Assembly: GCF_017874455.1 (NCBI RefSeq)
Contig: NZ_JAGGLN010000003.1
Coordinates: 186,001-250,000 of the forward strand
DNA from: Methanobacterium aggregans
GTDB lineage: Archaea > Methanobacteriota > Methanobacteria > Methanobacteriales > Methanobacteriaceae
Length of the DNA: 64,000 nucleotides
Reading direction: 5' to 3'
A model generated the notes under the pieces. It was not told the DNA's origin and ran no database searches. It saw only the letters and a list, made by a program, of their open reading frames with translations. Made by a program: the position numbers and the translations under genes. Each line of letters begins with the position of its first letter. Within the stretch, counting starts at the first letter, position 1. Positions 56,131 through 64,000 of the stretch are shown piece by piece.

Positions 56131-56277
56131 GCTATTTTAGAGCTTCCAATATTTAGCAATGACAGTTTTACAGTTAAGGACCTTAATCCACTTTTAAAGC
56201 AAGTTATACAGTCTCTCAGGGAACTCTTCCCAGTCTTCATTCCCCTAGAACCTGACAGTGCCCAACAAAAGATATAA
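56131..56277 (+). pseudogene. Possible gene remnant (48 codons, no start)
   Basis: A frame opening right after a stop codon with no ATG, GTG or TTG near its beginning reads LPIFSNDSFTVKDLNPLL and further protein-like residues up to a stop at 56275-56277. Its composition is less AT-biased than the flanks. It may be the decayed 3' end of a gene, but chance is not excluded and I do not recognise the family. Confidence 0.3.
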
Positions 56278-56284
56278 CACAATG

Positions 56285-56294
56285 TATATATAAT
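56285..56294 (+). promoter_or_regulatory. Putative TATA box of albA
   Basis: TATATATAAT lies 47 bp before the albA start. Transcription about 25 bp on would begin just before the GGAGGT ribosome site. Confidence 0.45.
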
Positions 56295-56340
56295 ATTAAA
56301 AAGATTAAAGAAAGTAGTGTATTCTTTGGAGGTTAAAGTG

Positions 56341-56616
<276 letters not shown>

Positions 56617-57046
56617 ATCAGTGTAAGAAACCCCCAATTGAAACCCTCAGGTTTCATTTTTTTAAATCAAGGCCAAATCCTTAATTATGATGCTATTTGG
56701 GATCAAACCTTATTTGAATATTAATTCTGATATCAGATTCCAACTCCCTATCCACACCCTGAACGTTATTTACCTTCAAAAAAATTTTAAACACTAAAAT
56801 AGGGATTATTTATTGAATATAATTTATTATATCTTATTTTTATATTAAGGCTGGTATTGTTCTTCAATTTTTAATAAAAGTTTAACTGATGCTTATTGAA
56901 TCGGATTAGCTGATCTATAGATCTACTGGTCAATTAAAAAATAATAGAAACCTCAATAGAAAAACAATTCAAAGAAATAGCAGAATTTTACTTGTATCCT
57001 TTACTTACATCTTAAAAATAAAAAAAATTTAAGAGGTTAAAAACCT
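56617..57046. other. Intergenic region between albA and the beta-propeller gene
   Basis: A 430-bp AT-rich spacer between convergent 3' ends. Apart from the albA terminator at its left edge I see no gene and no other structure. Confidence 0.4.
56639..56663 (+). terminator. Terminator of albA
   Basis: TGAAACC and GGTTTCA form a 7-bp stem with a CTCA loop, followed by seven T, 23 bp after the albA stop codon. Confidence 0.65.
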
Positions 57047-58285
57047 CTATTTCTTCTTCCTTCCTCCAATCTTCCTCAAAACAATGAGTACAGCTATCAG
57101 CACGATTGCTCCACCCACTATGTAGTATGCGAAGACCGATGTTGGGGCATTCTCCTTGTCGATATTCAGAGCGTACAGGTATCCGTCGTTACTACCTGTG
57201 TAAGCCATGTTTCCATAAACAACAGGGGATGAACGGATTGGGGAATTTAGTAAGTAGTATCCGGGTTCATAGGCCCATTCTTCGTTACCTGTGTATTTGT
57301 TCAAAACGTGGATGGTTCCATCATCTGATCCAAATATTATCTTGTTTGAATAGAGTGCGGGGGTTGTTTTCACAGCGCCACTGGCATTGTAAACCCATTT
57401 TTCAGTTCCGTCCCTTGTGTCAAGGCATACAACTTCTCCATTGTCGGCACCTACAAATAAACTGTTGTCCCTTTCATCGAGGGTTGGTGAAGATTCAACT
57501 GATTTACCCATATCGTAGGTCCATTCAAGGGACCCATCAGTTGCATTCAATGCGTAAAGGGTTCCATCGTTTGATCCAACGTAGAGAGTTCCATTTGAAA
57601 GTGTAGGTGATGATTTAACATTATCTCCAGTTGTGAAATCCCATTTTTTAGTTCCGTTTTCTGTGTTCATAGCATAGATCTTACCGTCGTTTGATCCAAC
57701 GTATAGGGTTCCATTTAAAAGGGTTGGTGAGGATGTAACTGCATCTCCAGTTTTGAATTCCCATACCATGGTTCCGTCTGCAGAGTCCAGTGCGTAGATC
57801 TTTCCATCGTTGGATCCTATGTAAACGTTTGAACCGTCCACTGCAGGGGATGATTCTATTCCATCTCCTGTTTTATACTTCCATTTAACAGTCCCGTTTT
57901 GAGTGTTCTGGGCGTAGAGGTATCCATCCATCGAACCGATGTAAAGTGTACTGTTAACTATTGCGGGGGATGATACAACTTTCCCGCCTGTTTTATAGGT
58001 CCAGTTACTTGTTCCATTTTCAAGGTAAACTGCGTGCACAGTTCCATCTATGGATCCGAAGTAGATTATCTTGTCAAGTATGGCTGGGGATGATTGTATA
58101 GCTGATTTTGCATTGAAGATCCACGTAGTAGGGGAAAAATCAGCAGGCTGTGCAACGAAGCCTGTGTGCTGCAAATTTTCATGGAACATGGTCCAGTCAG
58201 AGGCTGCAGCAGGTGCAGCTGAAGTAGTACCTGCTAAGACACATACCATGAGAAATCCTATTAAAATACTCTTTTTTTCAAGCAT
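57047..58285 (-). CDS. Exported PQQ-like beta-propeller protein
   Basis: A 412-residue protein with a signal peptide (about residues 1-28), then eight repeats of about 38-40 residues (for example SSPTLLNGTLYVGSNDGKIYAMN) of the PQQ-like beta-propeller type, and a C-terminal membrane helix (about 385-405) followed by GGRKKK. Such proteins are anchored outside the membrane and commonly bind partners rather than acting as enzymes; no PQQ or metal site is evident. Many Asn-x-Thr/Ser sites suggest N-glycosylation. Monocistronic. Confidence 0.92.
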   Translation of the reverse strand: MLEKKSILIGFLMVCVLAGTTSAAPAAASDWTMFHENLQHTGFVAQPADFSPTTWIFNAKSAIQSSPAILDKIIYFGSIDGTVHAVYLENGTSNWTYKTGGKVVSSPAIVNSTLYIGSMDGYLYAQNTQNGTVKWKYKTGDGIESSPAVDGSNVYIGSNDGKIYALDSADGTMVWEFKTGDAVTSSPTLLNGTLYVGSNDGKIYAMNTENGTKKWDFTTGDNVKSSPTLSNGTLYVGSNDGTLYALNATDGSLEWTYDMGKSVESSPTLDERDNSLFVGADNGEVVCLDTRDGTEKWVYNASGAVKTTPALYSNKIIFGSDDGTIHVLNKYTGNEEWAYEPGYYLLNSPIRSSPVVYGNMAYTGSNDGYLYALNIDKENAPTSVFAYYIVGGAIVLIAVLIVLRKIGGRKKK

Positions 58286-58412
58286 ATCACTTATACTCCT
58301 ATAATATCCATTATAACTATTTTTAGTTAGTACTTAATTCTTTTAATTCATTTTTAAATCATTGATAGGCTTTAATCACAGTTCTATGAATTTTTTATAG
58401 GTAAATCAGGGA

Positions 58413-59594
58413 TTAAATATCCCTGTTAAACCTTCTAACTCCCAGTGCAAAGAAGAGCAGTGTGAAACCGAGCAGAACAGCTATGTCGATCCATACTCCC
58501 CCAACACCCACTCCTTTGAGCATAACAGCCCTCATTGCATCGTTTGCATAGGTCAGTGGGAATATGTATGCTATCTTCTGGAATATCCATGGCATTGTTT
58601 CGATTGGGTAAAAAACCCCTGAAACGAACATCATTGGCATTGTGAATGGCATGACGATCTGAATGTAGTCTTCCTGACTGTTCACCCTTGCAGATATCAT
58701 TATTCCAAATCCAACGAAGCACAGAACTGACAGAACCAGTATCAGCAATGTAAGTAATATGCTTCCGTTTATGGTGACACTGAAGAGAACAATTGCCGCT
58801 ATTATCAGTATCAGTGCTCTAAATGTTTCTATTGTGAGTTTGGATATTATTTTACCTCCAATAACACTTGCGACACTTGTAGGGGTCATGAAGAGTCGGG
58901 CTAATTCTCCTCTCTCACGTTCGCCTGCTATGGATTCTCCCATACCCATCATTGCTGAGAACATAACTGTCATGGCCAGTATAGCGGGTACAAGGAAATC
59001 TATGTATTTTATGTCACCATAGAGCTTGTTTATCTCAAAGTTAATTGAGTTCATCATGTTCTGAATGCTCAAACCTGAACTTGCCGTACTAACTCCTGTC
59101 GACTGGACCTGTACCTGTGAACTACCAACTGCAGACTCGATCTTCTCCATACCGATCTGGTTTGAGATCTGAGTGAAAAGTGCCTGGGTTGCAGGTACAA
59201 GTGCTTGAGTTGCCATCTGGTCAGACGAATCAACGTAGACAATCACAGTCTTGGGCTGTTGGCTTGTCATATTCTCATAGTCACTCGGCAGAATTATGGC
59301 GGCTTTCACCTCCCCATTTTCAACCATCTGCTTTCCATTGTTGGGATCCGTTATTATCCCCTTGATATCGTAGAGATCCACGCCTTTAATTGCATTCAGC
59401 GTAGCATCAGTTACTGTACCGCTACTTTCTGTAACAACAACCACTGGAATGTTTTCAATTTCTCCACCCATTCCATAGCCGAAAAGAGCTATCATGAGTA
59501 TTGGGAATACAAACAATGATATTAAACGCGGTTTGTGTCTCCAAAGGACAAGGATGTCTTTCTTGAGCATCCACATTATTTTTTTAGTTTCCAA
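58413..59594 (-). CDS. ABC-2 type transporter permease
   Basis: A 393-residue membrane protein of the ABC-2 exporter type: one N-terminal helix (about residues 22-40), a large extracytoplasmic domain (about 45-205), and then five to six helices with the conserved FMTPTSVASVIGGK and FTMPMMFVSGVFYPIETMP segments. The substrate is unknown; drug or lipid export is typical. The start is taken at TTG 59594, placed five bases after GGTGA in the tail of the ATPase gene; a GTG at 59603 lies inside that ribosome site. Operon with the ATPase and PadR genes. Confidence 0.88.
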   Translation of the reverse strand: METKKIMWMLKKDILVLWRHKPRLISLFVFPILMIALFGYGMGGEIENIPVVVVTESSGTVTDATLNAIKGVDLYDIKGIITDPNNGKQMVENGEVKAAIILPSDYENMTSQQPKTVIVYVDSSDQMATQALVPATQALFTQISNQIGMEKIESAVGSSQVQVQSTGVSTASSGLSIQNMMNSINFEINKLYGDIKYIDFLVPAILAMTVMFSAMMGMGESIAGERERGELARLFMTPTSVASVIGGKIISKLTIETFRALILIIAAIVLFSVTINGSILLTLLILVLSVLCFVGFGIMISARVNSQEDYIQIVMPFTMPMMFVSGVFYPIETMPWIFQKIAYIFPLTYANDAMRAVMLKGVGVGGVWIDIAVLLGFTLLFFALGVRRFNRDI

Positions 59595-59595
59595 A

Positions 59596-60672
59596 TTACT
59601 CACCTTCCACTTTCTTTTTAGCAGTAACAGTCATGAAGACATCTTCCAGAGAAGGGTCCTTAGTGTGAATGGAACTTATTTTACCACCATTTTCTATGAT
59701 AACTGTGATCAATTCTGTTACACTATCTTCAGTCTTACTTATGGACATGGTTATTCTTTCAGAATGGTCTTTCTGTATTTCAAAGACGTATGGAAGTTGT
59801 TCAAGGGCATGGATCATCTCAGGATTGAGGTTGCTCATCATAACACTGATCTCTCTTGTGTTGTCTTTTTCATATACTGATACAGCTTCTTTGAGTTTTC
59901 CGAATGAATCAACTTCGTTGACAGAGCTTTCCCTTTCAAGGTCCTTCATGATCTGACTGATGCTGGCATCACTTTCTGAATCCTTCTTGGTCATGATGGT
60001 GTCTTTAAGTCCCTGTGGGGTGTCGAATGCAGCCAGTTTACCTGCGTTTATGATACCCACGTTGTCGCAGAGCATCTCAACCTCGTACATGTCGTGGGAG
60101 CACAGTATTATGGTATGGCCCTTGTCGTTAAGTTCCTCTATAAGGTCCCAGAGAACTCTTTTGGTTGTTGGGTCAAGTCCAATGGTTGGTTCGTCCAGGA
60201 AGAGTATTTCTGGCTGGTGTATAAGACTTGCAACAACTGAAACCTTCTGCTTCTGACCTCCAGAGAGCTGTTTCACCAGTTTCTTCTCAGCGTACTTGAT
60301 GTCCACAAGTTCCATCAAATTCATTATCCTGTCTTCCTTGATGTCCTCATCAATTCCATAGTAATCTGCACACAGTTCCACATTTTCCCGGACTGTTAAA
60401 TCGCCGTAGAGACTAACAAGCTGGGGAACCATACCTATCTTCTGCCTTACCTCGTTTGGATTTTTAACAACATCGTATCCAGACACCTGGGCGGTTCCAG
60501 ATGTTGGTTGTATCAAACAGTTGAGCATCTTTATGGTGGTTGTTTTTCCAGCACCATTCGGGCCTAAAAATCCGAATATGCTCTTGTCCTTAACCTTCAA
60601 ATTCAAGGAATCAACTGCTAAAAAGTCCTTGTATCTCTTGGTAAGATCAAAGGTTTCTATAGAGTATTTCAT
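59596..60672 (-). CDS. ABC transporter ATP-binding protein
   Basis: A 358-residue ATPase. Walker A is GPNGAGKTTTIKML, the signature is LSGGQKQKVSVVASL, and Walker B is ILFLDEPTIGLDP followed by the His switch (LCSHDMYEVEML). The extra C-terminal about 110 residues are typical of the drug-exporter DrrA-like group. It pairs with the permease gene one base downstream, and its ATG follows GGAGGAAG within the end of the PadR gene. Confidence 0.94.
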   Translation of the reverse strand: MKYSIETFDLTKRYKDFLAVDSLNLKVKDKSIFGFLGPNGAGKTTTIKMLNCLIQPTSGTAQVSGYDVVKNPNEVRQKIGMVPQLVSLYGDLTVRENVELCADYYGIDEDIKEDRIMNLMELVDIKYAEKKLVKQLSGGQKQKVSVVASLIHQPEILFLDEPTIGLDPTTKRVLWDLIEELNDKGHTIILCSHDMYEVEMLCDNVGIINAGKLAAFDTPQGLKDTIMTKKDSESDASISQIMKDLERESSVNEVDSFGKLKEAVSVYEKDNTREISVMMSNLNPEMIHALEQLPYVFEIQKDHSERITMSISKTEDSVTELITVIIENGGKISSIHTKDPSLEDVFMTVTAKKKVEGE

Positions 60673-60674
60673 AA

Positions 60675-61103
60675 TTAAACTTCCTCCTCTTCCTTCTTAA
60701 TGAACATATCACCTAAAAATTCTTCTTTATAAGGTGTTAAATGACATTTAAAGATTTTTTTCATTCTAAGAAGGGTGGCTTTACCATCTTCAGTGATCTC
60801 ATAATATTTTATTTTTCTCTTTCCCTGAGATTCCCATGTACCTGTTATGAGTCCCTTACCTTCAAGTTCATGGAGCACGGGGTATATTGTGCTTGGTCCG
60901 CTCACTTTTCCAGTTTTTGAATGAGAAAAAGCGTTTATTTTGGTCATTATTTCGTAGCCATGCTGCCTCTCCTTGTTGATTATCCATAGTATGAATATTT
61001 TACTAAAACCCCTCATTATTCCCTTCAAAATTTTTTTATCGTAGTTCAAAAGTTCCTTCAAATCATCACAATTTGGAACTTTCTCATTGTCTTCAGAACT
61101 CAC
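60675..61103 (-). CDS. PadR family transcriptional regulator
   Basis: A 142-residue PadR-type winged-helix repressor. The core IINKERQHGYEIMTKI, VSGPSTIYPVLHELEGKGLI and GKRKIKYYEITEDGK are family-typical; PadR proteins often respond to drugs or phenolics and control an adjacent exporter. The start is GTG 61103 after AGGGGGAA. Its stop is two bases before the ATPase start, so all three genes form one operon. An inverted-repeat operator candidate lies upstream at 61171. Confidence 0.92.
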   Translation of the reverse strand: MSSEDNEKVPNCDDLKELLNYDKKILKGIMRGFSKIFILWIINKERQHGYEIMTKINAFSHSKTGKVSGPSTIYPVLHELEGKGLITGTWESQGKRKIKYYEITEDGKATLLRMKKIFKCHLTPYKEEFLGDMFIKKEEEEV

Positions 61104-61170
61104 TCAATTCCCCCTTTAAGGGATTTAAAACCCCTTGCAAGCATTCACCCCTATAGTTAAATTTTAGATA

Positions 61171-61185
61171 TATCAAAATTTGATA
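61171..61185 (-). promoter_or_regulatory. Candidate PadR operator palindrome
   Basis: TATCAAAATTTGATA is a 7-1-7 palindrome. It lies 23 to 37 bp downstream of the TATA box at 61208-61215 (minus strand), so it would cover the transcription start and suits autorepression by PadR. Confidence 0.6.
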
Positions 61186-61207
61186 CATTTAAGGTGGTCT
61201 TAGGTAG

Positions 61208-61215
61208 TATATAAA
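61208..61215 (-). promoter_or_regulatory. TATA box of the PadR-ABC operon
   Basis: On the minus strand this reads TTTATATA. It is followed by the palindrome at about the expected transcription start and lies about 105 bp before the PadR start codon. Confidence 0.5.
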
Positions 61216-61344
61216 TGGTTGGGTGGAAACCTCAAGGAAGTCCATGTTCACTTATCAATTCATGAACTTGTTTCCAATTTAAAATTCAATAGTTTCTAAA
61301 AATTATTTCATGCAACTGAAGATCAACCTGCCATTCTCAAAATC

Positions 61345-61372
61345 TTAGGCGACCCTAATTAGGTAAACCTAA
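61345..61372. promoter_or_regulatory. Tandem TTAGG-N4-CCTAA operator pair
   Basis: Two head-to-tail copies of a 14-bp palindrome: TTAGGCGACCCTAA and TTAGGTAAACCTAA, without any gap. This resembles DtxR/IdeR-type metal-regulator sites. It lies about 20-45 bp downstream (on the minus strand) of the TATA box at 61384-61391, where a repressor would block transcription. Confidence 0.55.
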
Positions 61373-61383
61373 CATTTTTGTTC

Positions 61384-61408
61384 TATATAAAGTTTTGTAG
61401 TGGGATCA
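61384..61408 (-). promoter_or_regulatory. Promoter with upstream element, copy 1
   Basis: On the minus strand the order is TGATCCCACTACAA, then A-rich spacer, then TTTATATA. It shares this layout and 13 of 14 upstream bases with copy 2 at 61972-61995. It faces the PadR operon and has the tandem metal-type operator at its expected start site. Confidence 0.55.
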
Positions 61409-61577
61409 CTTCCAAGTGAGTATCAAAAAGTACCAGTTAATAAAAGGGATTTACTAAAAGAAAGCTTAAAACTCTAAAAATCATTCAATTAAAGCAAGAT
61501 CCTTTTGCAGATCCAATTTTTAAAATAAAACGTAAATTAAAGTCCCATGTCCTTAAAAATTTATAGATTAAATATTT

Positions 61578-61847
61578 TCACATTTTCTTACTGAAATCCT
61601 TAATAGTCTCAACAACATCCATCTTATCCTCAGGTTTAGGGGGATTTTTATGTCCATTGATTAATGTGTAGGCAAAAGAAGCTCCTAAAGCCCCAAAGAA
61701 AATTGCAATAACCCTTTGGAAGTTTTGCCCCGGCATTTTGGTGCCTGCAGAGTATCTCATCCAGAGTAGAACCTCCCATGCTAAAAAGGTCACAATAACG
61801 AAGGTAACTGCTCCAAGGAAAATTCCCATAACAACTTTTTTATCCAT
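61578..61847 (-). CDS. Small membrane protein of unknown function
   Basis: An 89-residue protein with two predicted membrane helices (about residues 5-27 and 45-62), a short loop containing KMPGQNFQRV, and a charged C-terminus. The start at 61847 is preceded by GTGTGATAGA; a TTG five codons upstream is possible. Its promoter is probably copy 2 of the shared element at 61972-61995. Family not recognised. Confidence 0.7.
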   Translation of the reverse strand: MDKKVVMGIFLGAVTFVIVTFLAWEVLLWMRYSAGTKMPGQNFQRVIAIFFGALGASFAYTLINGHKNPPKPEDKMDVVETIKDFSKKM

Positions 61848-61971
61848 TCTATCACACTTCAATCTAACTCTCTATGAAAACGACTATAAAGAAAATTTAT
61901 AAGTTGATATTTATTTTATAATTAGATCTTACTAGACTACATGATATCTGTGAGTAACTATCATTTTTCAC

Positions 61972-61995
61972 TATATAAACATTGTAGCGGGATCA
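61972..61995 (-). promoter_or_regulatory. Promoter with upstream element, copy 2
   Basis: On the minus strand TGATCCCGCTACAA is followed by TTTATATA. Transcription would begin near 61948 and give a leader of about 100 nt for the small membrane protein gene. The upstream element is the same as in copy 1, suggesting one shared activator. Confidence 0.55.
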
Positions 61996-62087
61996 AAAAA
62001 ATTGAAAATGCTAAATACCATAAGAAAATATACCACCTTAAAGAGTAATACACTTTTCCTGAGATAAATTTTAAGGGGTTTGATAAC

Positions 62088-62846
62088 ATTAAAATTGGAT
62101 TCTCAACACTGGCACTTTTTGTAAAATCATTTGAAGAATGGCTTCAGCGAGCAGAGAAGGATGGATTCAACATAATGGAAATTCTGTGTGAAGGACCGTG
62201 GACCTGGCCCAGAAACGCCCTGAATCTTTACAGGGATGACTTTCAGATATTCAAGTCCTACGATGTAGAAGTGTTTTTGCACGCTCCAACCATAGATATG
62301 AACCCTGCAAGCCTGAACAGAGGAATTAGGGAGGAAACATTGCGTCAGATCAAAGAAACAGTGGATATGGCTGTGGAAATTGATGCAGTTGCCATAACAA
62401 CACATCCTGGCTTAATTCACCGTCTTGAAGATAGGGTACGGAATATGGGAATGCAAATAGCCATTGAAACTCTTAAAGAGGCTTCCAGATATGCAGATGA
62501 TAGGGGTGTCATATTTTCTGTGGAGAACATGCCTGCAAGGTATGCTTACTTCTGTAACAGCCCAGAGGAACACCAGTACTTCCTGGACAAATGTGGATGC
62601 CATGCAACAGTTGACATAGGTCATGCCAACACATTTGGTGACCCTGAAAAGTTTCTGGAGCTGGATAAAATTTTTTACTACCATTTAAGTGACAACGATG
62701 GGGAGAGGGATCAGCACCTCACCCTTGGAGATGGAACACTGGATTTAAAAGCACTCAACGGTATTGACAATGTAATACTGGAACTCAACAACTATGAAAA
62801 GGTATTAAAAAGTAGAGAAGTTCTTTTAAACAGTTTTAAAGGCTAA
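62088..62846 (+). CDS. Xylose isomerase-like TIM-barrel protein (AP endonuclease family 2)
   Basis: A protein of about 252 residues of the xylose isomerase-like/endonuclease IV fold. Conserved pieces are FNIMEILCEGP, VDAVAITTHPGLIHR, the SVENMPAR motif, CHATVDIGHANTFGDPEKF and YYHLSDNDGERDQH with the metal-binding His and Asp. The frame is coding upstream of the first ATG (62175), reading IKIGFSTLALFVKSFEEWL, which is the expected first strand. No ATG, GTG or TTG precedes it in frame; ATT 62088 after AAGGGG is the best candidate start. The biochemical role is unknown. Confidence 0.8.
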   Translation: MKIGFSTLALFVKSFEEWLQRAEKDGFNIMEILCEGPWTWPRNALNLYRDDFQIFKSYDVEVFLHAPTIDMNPASLNRGIREETLRQIKETVDMAVEIDAVAITTHPGLIHRLEDRVRNMGMQIAIETLKEASRYADDRGVIFSVENMPARYAYFCNSPEEHQYFLDKCGCHATVDIGHANTFGDPEKFLELDKIFYYHLSDNDGERDQHLTLGDGTLDLKALNGIDNVILELNNYEKVLKSREVLLNSFKG

Positions 62847-62893
62847 TTTTTTTTATTAATAATGGTATTATTGGGAACAAGGGGATAAAAGAA

Positions 62894-64000
62894 ATGGAAA
62901 GCAAGGTTTACTTCACAGATTTCAGGTCAAGGACTCCGGAAGACAACAAGGTGAATAAGATCAGAAGACTCTTCGAAGCTGCAGGATTTGGAGAAATGCT
63001 CCAAAAGGATGATCTAACAGGGGTTAAACTGCACTTCGGTGAGGAGGGTAACGATTCATACATCAACCCGGTTTTTGTAAGGCAGATCGTTGATAAAATA
63101 GCTGAAACTGGTGCCAAACCATTCTTAACCGACACCAACACCCTTTACTATGGAAGCAGACATGACTCTGTTGGGCACATAAAAACAGCGGTACTTCATG
63201 GATTCGACTTCGCTGTTGCAGGAGCACCCCTGATAATTGCAGATGGATTAAGGGGAGATAACTGGAGGCACGTGGAAGTGGGACTTAAACACTTTCAGAG
63301 GGTTAAAATTGCTGGAGACATTGAAGGCTCAGACAGTATGATGGTAATGTCCCACTTCAAGGGTCATGGAATGAGCGGATTCGGAGGTGCCATTAAAAAT
63401 CTTGCTATGGGATGTGCTGCAGCCCCTGGAAAAGTAGAACAGCATGAATGTGCCAAACCCATGATCAATGAGCTGTGCACTGGCTGTGGAACATGCATCG
63501 AGCTTTGTCCAGTTGATGCAATGGTTCTTGAAGATCAGAGGGCTGTTATAGACTACGATGGATGCATAGGATGCAACAACTGTGTTGACAACTGTCCTGA
63601 ATCTGCGATAGACCTCCCATGGGATAAAATGGAAACCTTCATGGAGAGGATGGTGGAATATGCATTGGGATCCGTTAAAAACAAGGAGGGTAAGGTTGGC
63701 TACATGAACTTCCTCATGAACGTAACACCAGACTGTGACTGTCTTCCTTGGAGCGACAGACCAATAGTACCTGATATAGGAATACTGGCCTCATGGGATC
63801 CTGTTGCACTTGATGCTGCAAGTTACGACCTTATAAATCAAGAGACTGGCTTTGAAAACTCCCATCTGCACAAGAATTATCAGCACGGTGGGGACAAGTT
63901 CCAGGGAGTTTGGGATGAAGTGGATGGAAGGGTGCAGATCAGGTACGGTGAAGAGGTAGGACTTGGAACTGCAGATTATGAACTGGTAAAACTGCCTTAA
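62894..64000 (+). CDS. DUF362 family protein with two [4Fe-4S] motifs
   Basis: A 368-residue protein. The DUF362 part (about residues 20-180 and 280-360) includes GVKLHFGEEGN, HFKGHGMSGFGGAIKNLAMG and the later ILASWDPVALDAASYDLI. Between them lies a ferredoxin-like region with CTGCGTCIELCP and CIGCNNCVDNCP. It is a probable redox or iron-sulfur protein of unknown substrate, common in anaerobes. Start ATG 62894 follows GGGGATAAA. The stop codon is the last three bases of the window, so the gene is complete. Confidence 0.9.
   Translation: MESKVYFTDFRSRTPEDNKVNKIRRLFEAAGFGEMLQKDDLTGVKLHFGEEGNDSYINPVFVRQIVDKIAETGAKPFLTDTNTLYYGSRHDSVGHIKTAVLHGFDFAVAGAPLIIADGLRGDNWRHVEVGLKHFQRVKIAGDIEGSDSMMVMSHFKGHGMSGFGGAIKNLAMGCAAAPGKVEQHECAKPMINELCTGCGTCIELCPVDAMVLEDQRAVIDYDGCIGCNNCVDNCPESAIDLPWDKMETFMERMVEYALGSVKNKEGKVGYMNFLMNVTPDCDCLPWSDRPIVPDIGILASWDPVALDAASYDLINQETGFENSHLHKNYQHGGDKFQGVWDEVDGRVQIRYGEEVGLGTADYELVKLP

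Larger units (their letters stand above)
55926..56340. other. Intergenic region before albA, with a possible gene remnant
   Basis: A 415-bp spacer of AT-rich sequence. The middle part (56131-56277) contains a protein-like 48-codon frame without a start. The right end carries the albA promoter. No known RNA was recognised. Confidence 0.4.
61104..61577. other. Regulatory region upstream of the PadR-ABC operon
   Basis: A 474-bp spacer holding a TATA box and palindromic operator near the PadR gene, a tandem TTAGG-N4-CCTAA site, and a promoter-like element that recurs near 61972. No gene with a credible ribosome site lies inside. Confidence 0.45.

Noticed and set aside
62412..62684. Minus-strand frame inside the TIM-barrel gene
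   Set aside because: It is the reverse complement of a clearly conserved coding region and lacks its own ribosome site.

Overview
The window looks like a chromosomal segment of a hydrogenotrophic methanogen of the order Methanobacteriales, most likely Methanobacterium or a close relative. The sequence is AT-rich. It carries F420-dependent methylene-H4MPT dehydrogenase (mtd), methanogenesis marker 12, a fused Fae-Hps, a coenzyme F430-type a,c-diamide synthase, an Alba chromatin protein, an ER/archaeal-type signal peptidase and an archaeal threonyl-tRNA synthetase with a D-aminoacyl editing domain. Starts are typically preceded by GGTGAT- or GGAGG-type Shine-Dalgarno sequences, and promoters show TTTATATA-like boxes. 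Nothing resembling a prophage, IS element, rRNA operon or CRISPR array was found.

Layout. 1-8.5 kb: the start of ilvE (minus strand, cut by the window edge), two near-identical tRNA-Val genes around a small membrane protein gene, a membrane-anchored Mrr-like protein, surE, a four-gene cassette of His-rich membrane proteins with a winged-helix regulator, and a large PAS/GAF sensor kinase. 8.5-24.5 kb: mmp12, ilvC, ilvN, ilvB, a flavin-binding protein, purD, a coiled-coil protein, argF, argS, signal peptidase, ilvD and thrS. This is a housekeeping block dominated by branched-chain amino acid and arginine metabolism. 24.9-27 kb: a coiled-coil protein and a ParA operon surrounded by 7-bp tandem repeats. 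27-33.5 kb: a radical SAM/HhH protein, LemA with a DUF2207 protein, cfbB and mtd. 33.5-44 kb: a patchier accessory stretch. It has a frameshifted PIN-like gene beside an HD-domain gene, an MBL hydrolase, flavodoxin, a K+ channel, ferredoxin-hisB, a ModE/TOBE regulator, an iron-sulfur flavoprotein, a 5'-truncated beta-helix gene and two TPR genes. 44-47.5 kb: a DUF308 membrane protein and two pairs of membrane, coiled-coil and YbjQ-domain proteins. 47.8-56.6 kb: fae-hps, trpB2, DUF1786, PHP, DUF63, leuA, a response regulator and albA. 57-64 kb: a secreted beta-propeller protein, an ABC-2 exporter with a PadR regulator, a small membrane protein, a TIM-barrel protein with an apparent non-standard start, and a DUF362/ferredoxin protein.

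How the genes work together. IlvB/IlvN, IlvC, IlvD, IlvE and LeuA cover most of valine, isoleucine and leucine synthesis. ArgF/ArgS, HisB, TrpB2 and PurD serve other amino acid, tRNA-charging and purine steps. Mtd and the diamide synthase serve methanogenesis and its nickel cofactor.

The most interesting candidate system is the ParA operon at 25.5-27.0 kb. Its second gene has the ParB N-terminal ParA-activating motif (LGRGLDALI) but no ParB DNA-binding or CTPase domain. Instead it has a C-terminal segment that reads like a ribbon-helix-helix. The operon is bracketed by unspaced arrays of the heptad TAACTTA or its complement TAAGTTA. A further pair of such arrays lies 12 kb away in front of the ferredoxin-hisB operon. 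The arrangement recalls the heptad centromeres bound by the RHH protein omega of plasmid pSM19035; that parallel is inference. Other points of note are a pair of promoters sharing a 14-bp upstream element, a tandem TTAGG-N4-CCTAA operator, a PadR palindrome at its own promoter, and a His-rich, possibly heme-binding membrane cassette in a lineage described as lacking cytochromes.
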